From positions 1 through 26,533 of the forward strand of contig CAZOHN010000031.1 in NCBI GenBank assembly GCA_964579325.1: 26,533 nucleotides of DNA, read 5' to 3'. The stretch's first letter is position 1; every line of letters begins with the position of its first letter. Shown here in pieces: positions 1-8,085 of this stretch. The notes beneath the pieces were generated by a model. It saw only the letters and a list, made by a program, of their open reading frames with translations. It was not told the DNA's origin and ran no database searches. The position numbers were made by a program, and so were the translations under genes. This DNA comes from CAZOHN01 sp964579325. GTDB lineage: Bacteria; Pseudomonadota; Alphaproteobacteria; Rhodobacterales; Rhodobacteraceae.

Positions 1-1
1 C

Positions 2-583
2 CATTCCTGGCGCCACGAGGACCCGATGGGCCATTCCGACGACCGCGAGGCCGAGTTGTTCGGCCGCGCGATGGACGTTCATATTCGCCTGACAGGCCGG
101 AAACCGCGCGGCTACCGCGCGCCGGTCTACAACATCACCCCCGCGATCATCGACCGTCTGATCGCGGAAGGATTCCTCTACGATACCTCCCTCATGGCCG
201 ACGACCTGCCCTACCTGATGCACACGCCCGCAGGTGACCTCATCGAGATCCCGCCGCACTGGGGCTGCGACGACTGGCCCCCCTTCGCGCATTTCGAGGA
301 GATCGGCTACCTGATGCCGGTGCGTGCCCCTTCCGACGGCCTGCGCGCCTTCTTCGAGGAATATGACGCCGCGCGTGCGGTGGGCGGCTTCTGGATGCCG
401 GTCCTGCACCCGTTTCTCACTGGCCGCCTCGCCCGCTGGGCGCAGTTCGAGGCCTGGCTCGAACGGACCCTCGCCACCGGCGACGCCTGGTTCGCGCCGC
501 TGGAAGACATCGCCGCCCATGCTGCCACCCACCGCGACCGGCTGCGCGTCGAAACGCTCCCCTACCCCGGACCGGAGACCTGA
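2..583 (+). CDS. Polysaccharide deacetylase family protein, C-terminal part (5' end outside window)
   Basis: The reading frame is open from base 2, so the gene begins upstream of the window; the first internal ATG (base 26) is not taken as the start. The visible part (about 193 residues) has late NodB-fold motifs: a GYRAPVYNIT segment (the RxP motif after the metal-binding part) and a histidine motif LHPFLTGR near the end. These fit the carbohydrate esterase 4 / PuuE-like group, which removes acetyl groups from amino sugars or hydrolyses cyclic amides such as allantoin. The metal-binding Asp/His-Asp part of the catalytic site would lie in the missing half, so activity cannot be judged. It ends one base before the agmatinase-like ATG, so the two genes are probably co-transcribed. 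That pairing with a ureohydrolase favours a C-N hydrolase role over a cell-wall role, which is inference. Confidence 0.85.
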   Translation, partial: HSWRHEDPMGHSDDREAELFGRAMDVHIRLTGRKPRGYRAPVYNITPAIIDRLIAEGFLYDTSLMADDLPYLMHTPAGDLIEIPPHWGCDDWPPFAHFEEIGYLMPVRAPSDGLRAFFEEYDAARAVGGFWMPVLHPFLTGRLARWAQFEAWLERTLATGDAWFAPLEDIAAHAATHRDRLRVETLPYPGPET

Positions 584-584
584 C

Positions 585-1535
585 ATGGCCCACGGCTACG
601 AAAGCGGACGGCTCAACCTGCCGTTCGTCGGTATCTCGACCTTCGGCAAGTCACCTTACCAGCCCGACTGGTCGGCGATAGACGCCGACGTGGCGATCCT
701 TGGGGCACCCTATGACTTCGGCACCCAATGGCGCGCGGGCGCCCGCTTCGGGCCGCGCGCGATCCGCGAGGCCTCGACGCTCTTCTCGTTCGGCCATGCC
801 GGCGCCTACGACCATGAGGACGACACGACCTATCTCGAAGGCGTCCGCATCGTTGATCTGGGCGATGCCGACATCGTTCACACCGATACGGTGAACAGCC
901 ACGCCAACATCGAGGCCGGGGTGCGCGCGATCCTGAAGGCCGGCGCGCTGCCAGTGGTGCTGGGAGGCGATCACTCGATCAACATTCCCTGCATCAACGC
1001 CTTCGAGGGCCGCGGCCCGATCCATATCGTCCAGATCGACGCGCATCTCGACTTCGTCGACGAACGCCACGGTGTCCGCTACGGGCACGGAAATCCGATG
1101 CGGCGGGCCGCCGAGAAGCCCTGGATCACCGGCCTCAGCCAGTTCGGCATCCGCAACGTGTCATCCACCGCGAAGGAGGGCTACGAGGCCGCCCGCGCGA
1201 TGGGCTCCGACATCCTCTCGGTGCGCCAGATCCGCAAGCTCGGGGTCGAGGCGACGCTGGCGCGCGTCCCCGAGGGCGCGAACTACTACGTCACCATCGA
1301 CATCGACGGCTTCGATCCTTCGATCGCGCCGGGCACCGGAACGCCCAGCCACGGCGGCTTCCTCTACTACGAGGTGCTCGAACTGCTCGACGGGCTCACC
1401 CGCCGGGGCAAGGTAGTGGGCATAGACCTCGTCGAGGTTGCGCCAGACTATGACCACACCGGGACTACGGCGATCCTTGCCGCGCAGGTCCTTCTGAACT
1501 TCATCGGCCGCATCTTCCGGCCTACTTCCCCTTGA
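585..1535 (+). CDS. Agmatinase/ureohydrolase family protein
   Basis: This 316-residue protein is a binuclear metal (Mn or Ni) ureohydrolase that would release urea from a guanidino compound. The family ligands are intact: GGDHS (H130), DAHLD (D152, H154, D156) and TIDIDGFDP (D239, D241), followed by PGTGTP. The length is normal for agmatinase. The open frame extends upstream, but ATG 585 is chosen because it starts a typical N-terminus and has GGAG at a good distance; the preceding gene stops one base earlier. Substrate is uncertain: agmatine, guanidinobutyrate, another guanidino acid or guanidine are all possible in this family. Its 3' end overlaps the end of the convergent phnE gene by 14 bases. 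Confidence 0.9.
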   Translation: MAHGYESGRLNLPFVGISTFGKSPYQPDWSAIDADVAILGAPYDFGTQWRAGARFGPRAIREASTLFSFGHAGAYDHEDDTTYLEGVRIVDLGDADIVHTDTVNSHANIEAGVRAILKAGALPVVLGGDHSINIPCINAFEGRGPIHIVQIDAHLDFVDERHGVRYGHGNPMRRAAEKPWITGLSQFGIRNVSSTAKEGYEAARAMGSDILSVRQIRKLGVEATLARVPEGANYYVTIDIDGFDPSIAPGTGTPSHGGFLYYEVLELLDGLTRRGKVVGIDLVEVAPDYDHTGTTAILAAQVLLNFIGRIFRPTSP

Positions 1536-2856
1536 CCAGCCGCCCCCGGAGCCAGCCCGAGAACCAGTCCATCAGGATGACCATCAGCACGATCAGGATG
1601 ATGTAGTAAGTCACCTGCTCCCAGTTCGACGTCGTCTGGATCGCCTGCGTCAGCATCAACCCGATGCCGCCGCCCACGATGGCGCCAATGATCGTGGCGG
1701 AGCGGGTGTTCGACTCGAGGAAGTAGAGAACCTGGCTCAGGAGTACCGGCGCCACCTGCGGGATGACCCCAAAGCGATACCGCTGTATCGGCCGCGCACC
1801 CGTCGACTGGACACCCTCGATCTGCTTGCCATCGACGTTCTCCAGCGCCTCCGAGAACAGCTTCCCGAACGAACCGGAGTCCGTCACCATGATCGCCAGC
1901 GCCCCGGTCATCGGGCCCGGCCCAAAGGCGCGGCTCAGCACGATGGTCCAGATCAGCGCATCCACCCCACGCACGAAGTCGAAGATGCGCCGCACCCCGA
2001 AGCGTGCAGGCACGCTCGGCGCAAAGTTGCGGGCCGCAAGGAAGGCCAGCGGCAGCGCGATCACCGCAGCCCCCAATGTCCCGAGGAACGCCATCAGGAT
2101 CGTCTCGAACAGCGCCCAGGCCACCTCGCCATGGCGCCACAGCCCGTTGCCCCAGAAGTCAGTCCACATCAGACCGATGTTCGACCGCCCGGCCTCGATC
2201 TGCTCGCCTGAAACGAGTGCCGCAAATCTTTCGCCCCAGGTCATGGGGTAGAACGCACTGGATGGGGTGAAGAAGAATGCCTCCCAGCCCCATTCGTACC
2301 GCATCACTTCGGAGCGGGAGTTCGTAATGCTGATCCGGCCGGCATCGGTGGTGATGTTCACGCGGGAGTCCGAGGCGCTGATCCAGTCGGGCACTGCAGC
2401 TCCGGGGGTCTCCAGCGCGATCCCTGCTTCCCCGCGTGTCACCGTCACCCGGCCGTAGTCCGGCACATCGTAGTGCAGCGCCGCTCCCTCGAAGGTCACC
2501 TTGTGACCTCCCTCGAGATCCACAACCGTGGTTTCGCCCATTTGCACCCAACCGGGCAAGGTCGCCTCGGAATGCACCAGCCGACGCGACCCCTCTATCG
2601 ACACCTGCACCTCGCCAGACCGGTTGTCGCGGGTGACGTGGGTCTTGTAGCTGACGGCGTCGCTCACGAGGATCGCGGCGTTATCGAGCCTTGCCCGTTC
2701 GGCGAGACCCGGCACGTCGAAGGCGAAGAAGACATAGACAAGATAAGCCAGGATCACCCCCGGCACGCCGAAGGCCATCAGCCGCTTGCGCAGGAAAAGC
2801 GCGTCCACGCGCTCGCGCAGCACGAGCGCCTCGGGGGTGGTGTCCGCCGCGGTCAT
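1522..2856 (-). CDS. phnE: Phosphonate-type ABC transporter permease with large periplasmic insert
   Basis: Inner-membrane permease of a PhnCDE-type importer, 444 residues. One membrane segment near residues 28-47 is followed by roughly 170-190 mostly hydrophilic, beta-rich residues that should lie outside the cytoplasmic membrane, then the usual BPD permease domain. The EAA loop is visible (SEALENVDGKQIEGVQSTGA, then IPQVAPVLLSQVLYFLE). Typical PhnE is about 260-290 residues, so the insert is the notable feature. The ATG at 2856 has a strong AGGGAGG just upstream; a GTG at 2871 would overlap the previous stop but lacks a ribosome site. It is last in the phnC-D-E-E operon. Transported ligand is not proven to be a phosphonate. 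Confidence 0.88.
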   Translation of the reverse strand: MTAADTTPEALVLRERVDALFLRKRLMAFGVPGVILAYLVYVFFAFDVPGLAERARLDNAAILVSDAVSYKTHVTRDNRSGEVQVSIEGSRRLVHSEATLPGWVQMGETTVVDLEGGHKVTFEGAALHYDVPDYGRVTVTRGEAGIALETPGAAVPDWISASDSRVNITTDAGRISITNSRSEVMRYEWGWEAFFFTPSSAFYPMTWGERFAALVSGEQIEAGRSNIGLMWTDFWGNGLWRHGEVAWALFETILMAFLGTLGAAVIALPLAFLAARNFAPSVPARFGVRRIFDFVRGVDALIWTIVLSRAFGPGPMTGALAIMVTDSGSFGKLFSEALENVDGKQIEGVQSTGARPIQRYRFGVIPQVAPVLLSQVLYFLESNTRSATIIGAIVGGGIGLMLTQAIQTTSNWEQVTYYIILIVLMVILMDWFSGWLRGRLVKGK

Positions 2857-2867
2857 CCCCGCCTCCC

Positions 2868-3734
2868 TCACTGCGCGCCGTGGGTCAGCCTGTCGCGAAG
2901 CACGCTCGACAGCTGGTCCACCACGACGATGGTCACGAACAGAAGCAGGAAGATCGCCGCCGCCTCGTCGAAGCGGCCCTGCCCGAAGGTCATGGCGTTC
3001 TTCAACTCATAGCCGATCCCGCCGGCCCCCACGAACCCCAGGATCGCCGAGGCGCGGATGTTGATCTCGAACCGCATCAGCCCGTAGCTCAGGTAGTTCG
3101 GCGCAACCTGCGGCATCACGCCGATCCACATCCTCTGGAGCCACGTCGCCCCGACAGAGGCGAGGCCATCAACCGGCTTGAGATCCACGTTCTCGTTCAC
3201 CTCGGAGAACAGCTTGCCCATGGCGCCTGCGGTATGGATCGCGATGGCGATCATCGCGGGCACCGGCCCGCCGCCGAGAATGAAGATCAGCACGAGCGCG
3301 ATCACGATCTCGGGGATCGCGCGGAAGATGTCGGACAACCGCCGGAACAGCGGGATCAGGCGGGGCCATTTCGCCAGCCCACGGGTCGAGAGAAGCGCGA
3401 GCAGGGTCCCCGCGAGGCACCCGACCAGAGTCGAGACAGCGGCGATGTTGACCGTCTCGATCAGCGAAGGTATCGCGCCCATGAAGAAGCGCGGCAGGTT
3501 GTGCGCCTTCTCGATCGCCTCGCCGATCATCGCGATCGGGAAGTCGAGGATAGCCGGCAGCCCTTCAATGAACTTGCCGGCGTTGCGTTCTTCGGTGATG
3601 CCGAAGCCGGTCACGAAAGCCGCGACCAGAAACACGACCAGGAGGCCGGTATACATCCGCCGCCGCCGGGTCAGCGCCATGTAGTCGGCGCGAATGGTCC
3701 CCGTCGCCGCCGATCCTCCCGCGATGTCTGTCAT
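2868..3734 (-). CDS. phnE: Phosphonate-type ABC transporter permease
   Basis: A 288-residue inner-membrane permease of the usual PhnE size. A membrane segment near residues 29-48 (LLVVFLVAAFVTGFGI) is followed by several more. The cytoplasmic EAA loop that docks on the ATPase is clear: FSEVNENVDLKPVDGLASVG, then MPQVAPNYLSYGLMRFE. It is the first of two PhnE permeases in the operon, which should form a heterodimer with the longer one downstream. It starts 64 bases after phnD, separated by a hairpin, and its stop lies just before the next gene's ribosome site. Family membership is firm; the ligand is not. Confidence 0.92.
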   Translation of the reverse strand: MTDIAGGSAATGTIRADYMALTRRRRMYTGLLVVFLVAAFVTGFGITEERNAGKFIEGLPAILDFPIAMIGEAIEKAHNLPRFFMGAIPSLIETVNIAAVSTLVGCLAGTLLALLSTRGLAKWPRLIPLFRRLSDIFRAIPEIVIALVLIFILGGGPVPAMIAIAIHTAGAMGKLFSEVNENVDLKPVDGLASVGATWLQRMWIGVMPQVAPNYLSYGLMRFEINIRASAILGFVGAGGIGYELKNAMTFGQGRFDEAAAIFLLLFVTIVVVDQLSSVLRDRLTHGAQ

Positions 3735-3756
3735 CCACGCCCCCGCACGAAGTGAA

Positions 3757-3783
3757 ACGGGCCCCGCGCGTGGCGGGACCCGT
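3757..3783 (-). other. Intercistronic hairpin between phnD and phnE
   Basis: Two 11-base arms (ACGGGCCCCGC and GCGGGACCCGT) flank a 5-base loop. The only non-Watson-Crick position is C/A on the plus strand, which becomes a G-U pair in the minus-strand transcript, so the stem is complete in the phn mRNA. There is no U-tract, so a full terminator is unlikely. In binding-protein operons such hairpins commonly protect the 3' end of the binding-protein message or attenuate the permease genes; that role here is inference. Confidence 0.5.
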
Positions 3784-3798
3784 CGATGGGTGTCAGTC

Positions 3799-4698
3799 TC
3801 AGTTGCCCTGCGCCTTGCGGATCTCGATGATCGTCTCGTACTCGGCGTGCGTCACCGGCGTGAAGCCGGCGGTCTCGCCCGCCGCGACGCCGTAGGCGCA
3901 CTCGGCATCCGTCTCGTGCAGGCTGGCGGTCACTTCGACCATCTTCGCCTTCACGTCGTCGGGCAGCGCCTTGCGCAGCACGATCGGGCCTTCCGGGATC
4001 GGCGAGGACTTCCAGATCTCGACGATGTCGTTCATGTCGACGAGGCCTGCGTCGGAGGCACGGCGAAGCGCGCCGGAGTTGTAGCCGTCAGCCCACTCTC
4101 CGAGGCCATCCGCCCAGGTCACGGCCGCGTCGAACTCGCCGTTCGCGACGCCGATGATCGACTGCTCATGACCGCCCGAGAACTTGACGTCCAAGAAAAA
4201 TGCGCCCGGCTCCATCGGGAAGCCCTGCTTGGGCAGCTCCACAAGAGGAACGAGGTAGCCCGAGGTCGAGTTCGGATCGGCGAAGGCAAAGGTCTTGCCC
4301 TTCATGTCGTCAAGCGAGGTGATACCCGAGTCCACCCGCGCAAAGCCGATCGAGTGGTAGGTGTAGGAGCCGTCGAGGTTGGTCTTCACCAGCACCGGCT
4401 CGACCGCTTCGGCATCCGCCAGGTATACGGCGGCATAGGCCGACGCGCCGAGCCAGGCCATGTCGAGCGTGCCGCCCAGGAGGCCCTGGATCACGCCGTT
4501 GTAGTCGGCCGGCGCGAAGAGCGTGGTCTTGACGCCCAGGAGTTCCTCCGTCTTGGCGCGGAAGCACTCGTTCGAGGCAAGACGGTCCTGCACGTTCTCG
4601 CCGCCCAGAAGGCCGATGCGGAACTCGGTGATCTCCTGCGCGGCGACCGGGGCGGCAAGCGCGCTGGTGGCGGCGAGGATGGCAAGCATCTTCTTCAT
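3799..4698 (-). CDS. phnD: Phosphonate-type ABC transporter, periplasmic substrate-binding protein
   Basis: A 299-residue solute-binding protein with a Sec signal peptide (MKKMLAILAATSALAAPVAA, cleavage before QE). The PhnD fold is shown by DPNSTSGYLVP and the later GGHEQSIIGVANGEFDAAVTW segment. The open frame extends 21 codons upstream, but ATG 4698 begins the signal peptide and has GGAGA about eight bases before it. It captures ligand in the periplasm for the two PhnE permeases and PhnC. Relatives bind phosphonates, phosphite or phosphate esters, and some family members have other ligands. No C-P lyase or phosphonatase gene is in the window, so the ligand call stays open. Confidence 0.92.
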   Translation of the reverse strand: MKKMLAILAATSALAAPVAAQEITEFRIGLLGGENVQDRLASNECFRAKTEELLGVKTTLFAPADYNGVIQGLLGGTLDMAWLGASAYAAVYLADAEAVEPVLVKTNLDGSYTYHSIGFARVDSGITSLDDMKGKTFAFADPNSTSGYLVPLVELPKQGFPMEPGAFFLDVKFSGGHEQSIIGVANGEFDAAVTWADGLGEWADGYNSGALRRASDAGLVDMNDIVEIWKSSPIPEGPIVLRKALPDDVKAKMVEVTASLHETDAECAYGVAAGETAGFTPVTHAEYETIIEIRKAQGN

Positions 4699-4757
4699 CT
4701 GTAGTCTCCGTTGAAAGCCCGCCCCCGCCCCCTGCGGAAGGTCGGGAATTGCGATGC

Positions 4758-5585
4758 TCACGCGCGCACGGCGGCGGCGTGAAGCTCCTGTTGCTCAGTG
4801 CTTTCCAGCGCCTCGATCGAGGTCGAGGTGGCGCTTTCGCTGAACGAGGCATCGGCGCCATAGATGTCGCGCGCCGCCCCGGTCGTGAGCTGCGACGGCA
4901 GCCCGTCGAACACGATCCGCCCGGCCCGCATCCCGATCACCCGGTCGCAGTAGCGCCGCGCGGTGTCGAGGGTGTGGAGGTTGGCCACGACGGTGCGGCC
5001 GTCCTCTTCGTGGATGCGCCGCAGCGTATCCATCACGATCTGCGCGTTCATCGGGTCGAGCGAGGCGATTGGCTCGTCGGCGAGGATCACCTTGGGGTCC
5101 TGCATCAAGGCGCGCGCAATCGCCACGCGCTGCTGCTGGCCACCCGACAGCGCCTCGGCGCGCTTGGGAGCCTGCTCGGCAATGCCCAACCGTTCGAGGA
5201 TCTCGATCGCCCGCCAGATGTCCTCCTTTGCCCAGAGCTGGAGGAGGGTCGTCATCATCCCACGCTTGTTCAGAAGCCCGTGCAACACGTTCGACACCAC
5301 GTCCATCCGTGGCACCAGGTTGAACTGCTGGAAGATCATCGCGCAGTCCGACTGCCACGCCCGCGCCTCTGCGCCCTTTAGCGCGAGGACGTCGCGGCCC
5401 TCGAAGAGTATCCGCCCCGCCGAGGCGTCGGTCAGACGGTTCATCATGCGCAGGAACGTCGACTTGCCCGCGCCGGAGCGGCCGATGATCCCGATGAAAC
5501 ACGGCCGATCCACCGTAAAGGTCGCGTTGTCCACGGCCTTGTTCGTGCCGAAGATCTTCGTCACGTTCTCGACGGACAGCAGCAT
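4758..5585 (-). CDS. phnC: Phosphonate-type ABC transporter ATP-binding protein
   Basis: A 275-residue cytoplasmic ATPase. It has Walker A GRSGAGKS (35-42), a Q-loop in FQQFNLVPRMDV (Q86), signature LSGGQQQR (147-154), Walker B VILADEP (166-172) and an H-loop His in ANLHTLD (H204). FNLVPRMDVVSNVLHG is typical of PhnC. ATG 5585 is chosen at the natural start of the fold (MLLSVENVTK) with GGGGGTGAC before it. It is first in the operon. About 55 bases upstream the minus strand has a TACAAT -10-like hexamer (5639-5644), but no convincing -35. The last 25-30 residues are a Ser/Thr/Glu-rich tail beyond the ATPase core. Confidence 0.93.
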   Translation of the reverse strand: MLLSVENVTKIFGTNKAVDNATFTVDRPCFIGIIGRSGAGKSTFLRMMNRLTDASAGRILFEGRDVLALKGAEARAWQSDCAMIFQQFNLVPRMDVVSNVLHGLLNKRGMMTTLLQLWAKEDIWRAIEILERLGIAEQAPKRAEALSGGQQQRVAIARALMQDPKVILADEPIASLDPMNAQIVMDTLRRIHEEDGRTVVANLHTLDTARRYCDRVIGMRAGRIVFDGLPSQLTTGAARDIYGADASFSESATSTSIEALESTEQQELHAAAVRA

Positions 5586-5743
5586 GTCACCCCCGACCCC
5601 AAGTCCCGCGACCGGGGCTACAGGCGGGGGATCACGCGATTGTATCGGTTTTCTGAAACTTTCGTGACGCACCCGCGGTCGGCGCCGACCAACCGATCAA
5701 CGGTGCTCGAGTCCGGGCCACAAGGCCAGCTTCGGCATATGGA

Positions 5744-5759
5744 GCCGGCGCGCGCCGGC
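5744..5759. repeat. 16-bp perfect palindrome in the phnC-ligM gap
   Basis: GCCGGCGCGCGCCGGC is a perfect palindrome in the 230-base gap (5586-5815) downstream of ligM and upstream of phnC. Next to it on the ligM-distal transcript is a second GC-rich imperfect hairpin (about 5765-5793). Together they could end or stabilise the ligM message, but there is no T-tract. Function is a guess. Apart from this and the weak TACAAT element upstream of phnC, I see nothing else in the gap. Confidence 0.35.
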
Positions 5760-5815
5760 CCGAGGTAGTTGCGGCGGGCCCCTTCGGCGCCGCCGGCAGG
5801 AGCCGCTTCGGACCG

Positions 5816-7222
5816 CTAGAACGCCGCCTTGGTCCGCCAGCTGTCGGCATAGCTCTCGCGGGCCTGCCTGGCGTAGGGCGTGGGTGCCACCCGCACCCGG
5901 ATCTCGGTCTGGCGGTGCGGTTCGGTCGAGGTCTTTCCGGTTGTCTCCGGCTCGCCCCACTTGAGCGTCAGCACGTCGCCGACCTGCACGTCCTGCGCCA
6001 CCACGCCCAGGCTGAGGACGCAGCGTTCGTTCCACGAATACCCGTTGAACATGCTCATGCCGACCATCGCGCCGTCGCGCAGTACCATGTCGGCGCTGGA
6101 TGACGCGTAGTTGGGCTGCGGGAAGTCAATCCACTTGAAGGGTGTGCCCTCCTCGAAGGCCGAGGCGATGACCTTGAGAACGTCCTCGCGGTTCCACTCG
6201 AAGGTCACCTTCTTGCGGTTCGTCGGTGCATCCTTCATCGCGGCAAGTGCGGCCTTTCCGATGAAGTCGTCCTTCTTCCAGCCGATGTAGAAGCCGTAGC
6301 CCAGTTCGAACGGGTTGACGTAGTAGTCCTCGATGGTGTCCGACACGTACGAACCGCCGATTGCTCCCGCGGCCTCGTACATGTCGGCCCCCAGCCAGTC
6401 GCGGTAGTCCGCCAGCATTCCGTCGCCTGTGTAGATGCCCGGCAGGGGCGAGGGGATCCAGCCCGACTCGAGCGTGTTGGTGGAATAGGCGCGGCTCCCG
6501 CACTGAACCAGCCGCACACCGGCATCGCGCGCCGCCTGCATGATCGTCGCGTGGACGTAGTGCTTGTCGGCATAAGGCCCCCAGATCTCGAGGCCCGGCG
6601 CGCCCGACATGCCGTGCCGCAGCGCCTGCACCTTCTTCGAGCCGACGTTGATCCAGTCCACATGGAAGAACGTGATGTCGGGGATCGGGCCGCCGTTCAT
6701 CTTCTCGAAGATCTTTGGCGCGTCGGGCCCCTGGATCTGGTAGCGGTAGTGTCCGCGCAACACCCGCTCGCCCTCGGGGCGCGAGGGGGAGCGCGGGTCG
6801 TACCGCAGCCGCACGTTCCACTTGCCCCAGGCCGCGCAGAACATCAGCCAGTTCGAGGTCGGCGCGCGGCCAACCAGGATATACTTGTCCTCGCGCTCGC
6901 GGAAGATGATGTGATCGCCGATCACATGGCCCGCGGGCGTCACCGGCACGAAGTGCTTGGCGCGGTTCAGGTCGAAGTTCGCGAAACTGTTGATCCCGTG
7001 ATGCGACAGGAACTCGGTCGCCTGCGGCCCCTCCACCGTCAGCTCGTCCATGTGATGCGACTGGTCGAACAGCACCGCCGACTCGCGCCAGGCCGCCTGT
7101 TCGTTGCGCCAGTTCTCGAACTCGGCCGCGACAACGGGATAGACGTACATCCCGGCCTTCGAGTTGCGCAGCATCTCAACGGGGGTGCGGTGGGTCTTCA
7201 TGATGTCGGACAGGCTCGGCAT
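5816..7222 (-). CDS. ligM: Tetrahydrofolate-dependent aryl O-demethylase, LigM type (GcvT fold)
   Basis: A 468-residue GcvT/aminomethyltransferase-family protein whose whole length resembles LigM, the vanillate/3-O-methylgallate O-demethylase of sphingomonads. Shared blocks, recalled from that family, are VEMLRNS near the N-terminus, YVYPVVAAEF (Y28), FDQSHHM (H56-H57), VTPAGHVIGD, LVGRAPTSNWLM (R119), LRHGMSGAPGLEIWGP, GSRAYSTNTLESGWIPSP (Y246, aligning with the catalytic Tyr of LigM) and IEDYYVNPFELGYG. It should move a methyl group from a methoxy aromatic to THF, giving the free phenol and 5-methyl-THF in the cytoplasm. DesA (syringate) and DMSP demethylase DmdA are relatives; the LigM-like blocks argue against DmdA. 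ATG 7222 has GGGAGGAAA upstream. It lies 25 bases after gntR and shares its promoter. The actual substrate is unknown. Confidence 0.85.
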   Translation of the reverse strand: MPSLSDIMKTHRTPVEMLRNSKAGMYVYPVVAAEFENWRNEQAAWRESAVLFDQSHHMDELTVEGPQATEFLSHHGINSFANFDLNRAKHFVPVTPAGHVIGDHIIFREREDKYILVGRAPTSNWLMFCAAWGKWNVRLRYDPRSPSRPEGERVLRGHYRYQIQGPDAPKIFEKMNGGPIPDITFFHVDWINVGSKKVQALRHGMSGAPGLEIWGPYADKHYVHATIMQAARDAGVRLVQCGSRAYSTNTLESGWIPSPLPGIYTGDGMLADYRDWLGADMYEAAGAIGGSYVSDTIEDYYVNPFELGYGFYIGWKKDDFIGKAALAAMKDAPTNRKKVTFEWNREDVLKVIASAFEEGTPFKWIDFPQPNYASSSADMVLRDGAMVGMSMFNGYSWNERCVLSLGVVAQDVQVGDVLTLKWGEPETTGKTSTEPHRQTEIRVRVAPTPYARQARESYADSWRTKAAF

Positions 7223-7247
7223 TCTCTGTTTCCTCCCAAGGAGTTGT

Positions 7248-7982
7248 CTATGCGTTCGACACCAGTGCCAGTCCGGGCACCTGTGCCGCCAGCCGAGGGT
7301 CACCCCGCAGCACGAAATTGAGGTTCTCTCGCGCGAGCCGCGCATGTTCACGGGACAGTGCCTCGGCGCGCGCTCCTTCGCGATCGCGGATCGCGTCCAC
7401 GATCTGCCGATGCTGCCGCTGTGCGCGGCGCAGAGATTCCTCGAAGTCGGAGAGGAACTCCTGCCCGAGCAGGAATGCACTCGGAGATGCCAGTGGAAGG
7501 CGGGCGACGCGCTCCACCTCGCGCTCGACCACACCGCTGCCCGCGGCCTGCGCGAGTAGCCGGTGAAAGCGCGCGTTCTCGCGGACGTAGGCTTCGAAGT
7601 CGATCCGTGAAACTGTCCGCAAAGCGGCATCGAGGTGCCCGAGGACCTCGTCAAACTCGGCCATCACCTCGGGTCGTGCACCGCGTTCGGCCGCAAGGCG
7701 TGCCGCCGTACCCTCAAGCACGCCCCTGAGCTCGATGGAGTCGATGATGTCTGAGACGGTGAAGCTGGCGACACGGCAGCCCCCGGTGTCGATCCGTTCC
7801 AGCAATCCCTCGTCGACAAGCCTGTCCATCGCCTGCCGAAGCGGAGTGCGCGAGACTCCGAGACGCTCGGCGAGTTGCGTTTCGGGAAGGCGGCCGTTCG
7901 CCGGGAACGCGCCATCGAGGATCAGTGAGCGCAACTCGATGAGGGCGCCGGACGACAGACCAGTCCGATCCTTGCGATCCAT
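7248..7982 (-). CDS. GntR-family transcriptional regulator with FCD domain
   Basis: A 244-residue cytoplasmic DNA-binding regulator. The N-terminal winged HTH is typical (GRLPETQLAERLGVSRTPLRQAMDRLVDEGLLE, about residues 30-64), followed by an all-helical FCD ligand-binding domain with the usual late Arg/His positions (ENARFHRLL, QHRQIVDAI, EHARLARENL). ATG 7982 is preferred over GTG 7988 because AGGAG lies five bases before the ATG and would touch the GTG. It is directly upstream of ligM in one transcript. VanR, which controls vanillate demethylase in several proteobacteria, belongs to the same family, so a demethylation-substrate sensor is likely. Two GTATAC sites upstream point to autoregulation. 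Confidence 0.9.
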   Translation of the reverse strand: MDRKDRTGLSSGALIELRSLILDGAFPANGRLPETQLAERLGVSRTPLRQAMDRLVDEGLLERIDTGGCRVASFTVSDIIDSIELRGVLEGTAARLAAERGARPEVMAEFDEVLGHLDAALRTVSRIDFEAYVRENARFHRLLAQAAGSGVVEREVERVARLPLASPSAFLLGQEFLSDFEESLRRAQRQHRQIVDAIRDREGARAEALSREHARLARENLNFVLRGDPRLAAQVPGLALVSNA

Positions 7983-8014
7983 CCACACTCCTCACCAGGC
8001 GCGGTCAAGCGAGA

Positions 8015-8043
8015 ACAGTAGTTTGTATACAGAATGAGGTCAA
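8015..8043 (-). promoter_or_regulatory. Sigma70-type promoter for gntR-ligM
   Basis: On the minus strand, TTGACC (8043-8038) and TACTGT (8020-8015) are separated by exactly 17 bases. This places transcription start near 8008, about 26 bases before the GntR start codon. The GTATAC operator lies inside the spacer, where a bound GntR protein would block RNA polymerase. It gives gntR-ligM a transcript independent of the metE-like gene upstream on the same strand. Confidence 0.55.
8023..8032. promoter_or_regulatory. GntR operator, proximal copy
   Basis: TTGTATACAG is centred on the palindrome GTATAC (8025-8030) and fits the T-GT-AC-A pattern of FadR/VanR-type GntR operators. It sits between the -35 and -10 boxes of the gntR-ligM promoter, a position expected for repression. 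Confidence 0.55.
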
Positions 8044-8085
8044 TGCCGTCGAAAACTCCCTCAATTCTGGGGAACTCCGGAAAGA

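Noticed and set aside
2691..3755. 354-codon open frame antisense to the two phnE genes
   Set aside because: Arg/Pro/His-rich shadow of strongly supported permease genes, with no recognisable domain.
5816..7222. DMSP demethylase DmdA as the identity of the GcvT-fold protein
   Set aside because: The block pattern and 468-residue length match LigM; DmdA is shorter (about 370 residues) and lacks the GSRAY...TLESGWIPSP pattern.
5816..7654. 612-residue version of the LigM-like protein
   Set aside because: The first 144 codons run through gntR in another frame; ATG 7222 has a strong ribosome site and gives the normal LigM length.
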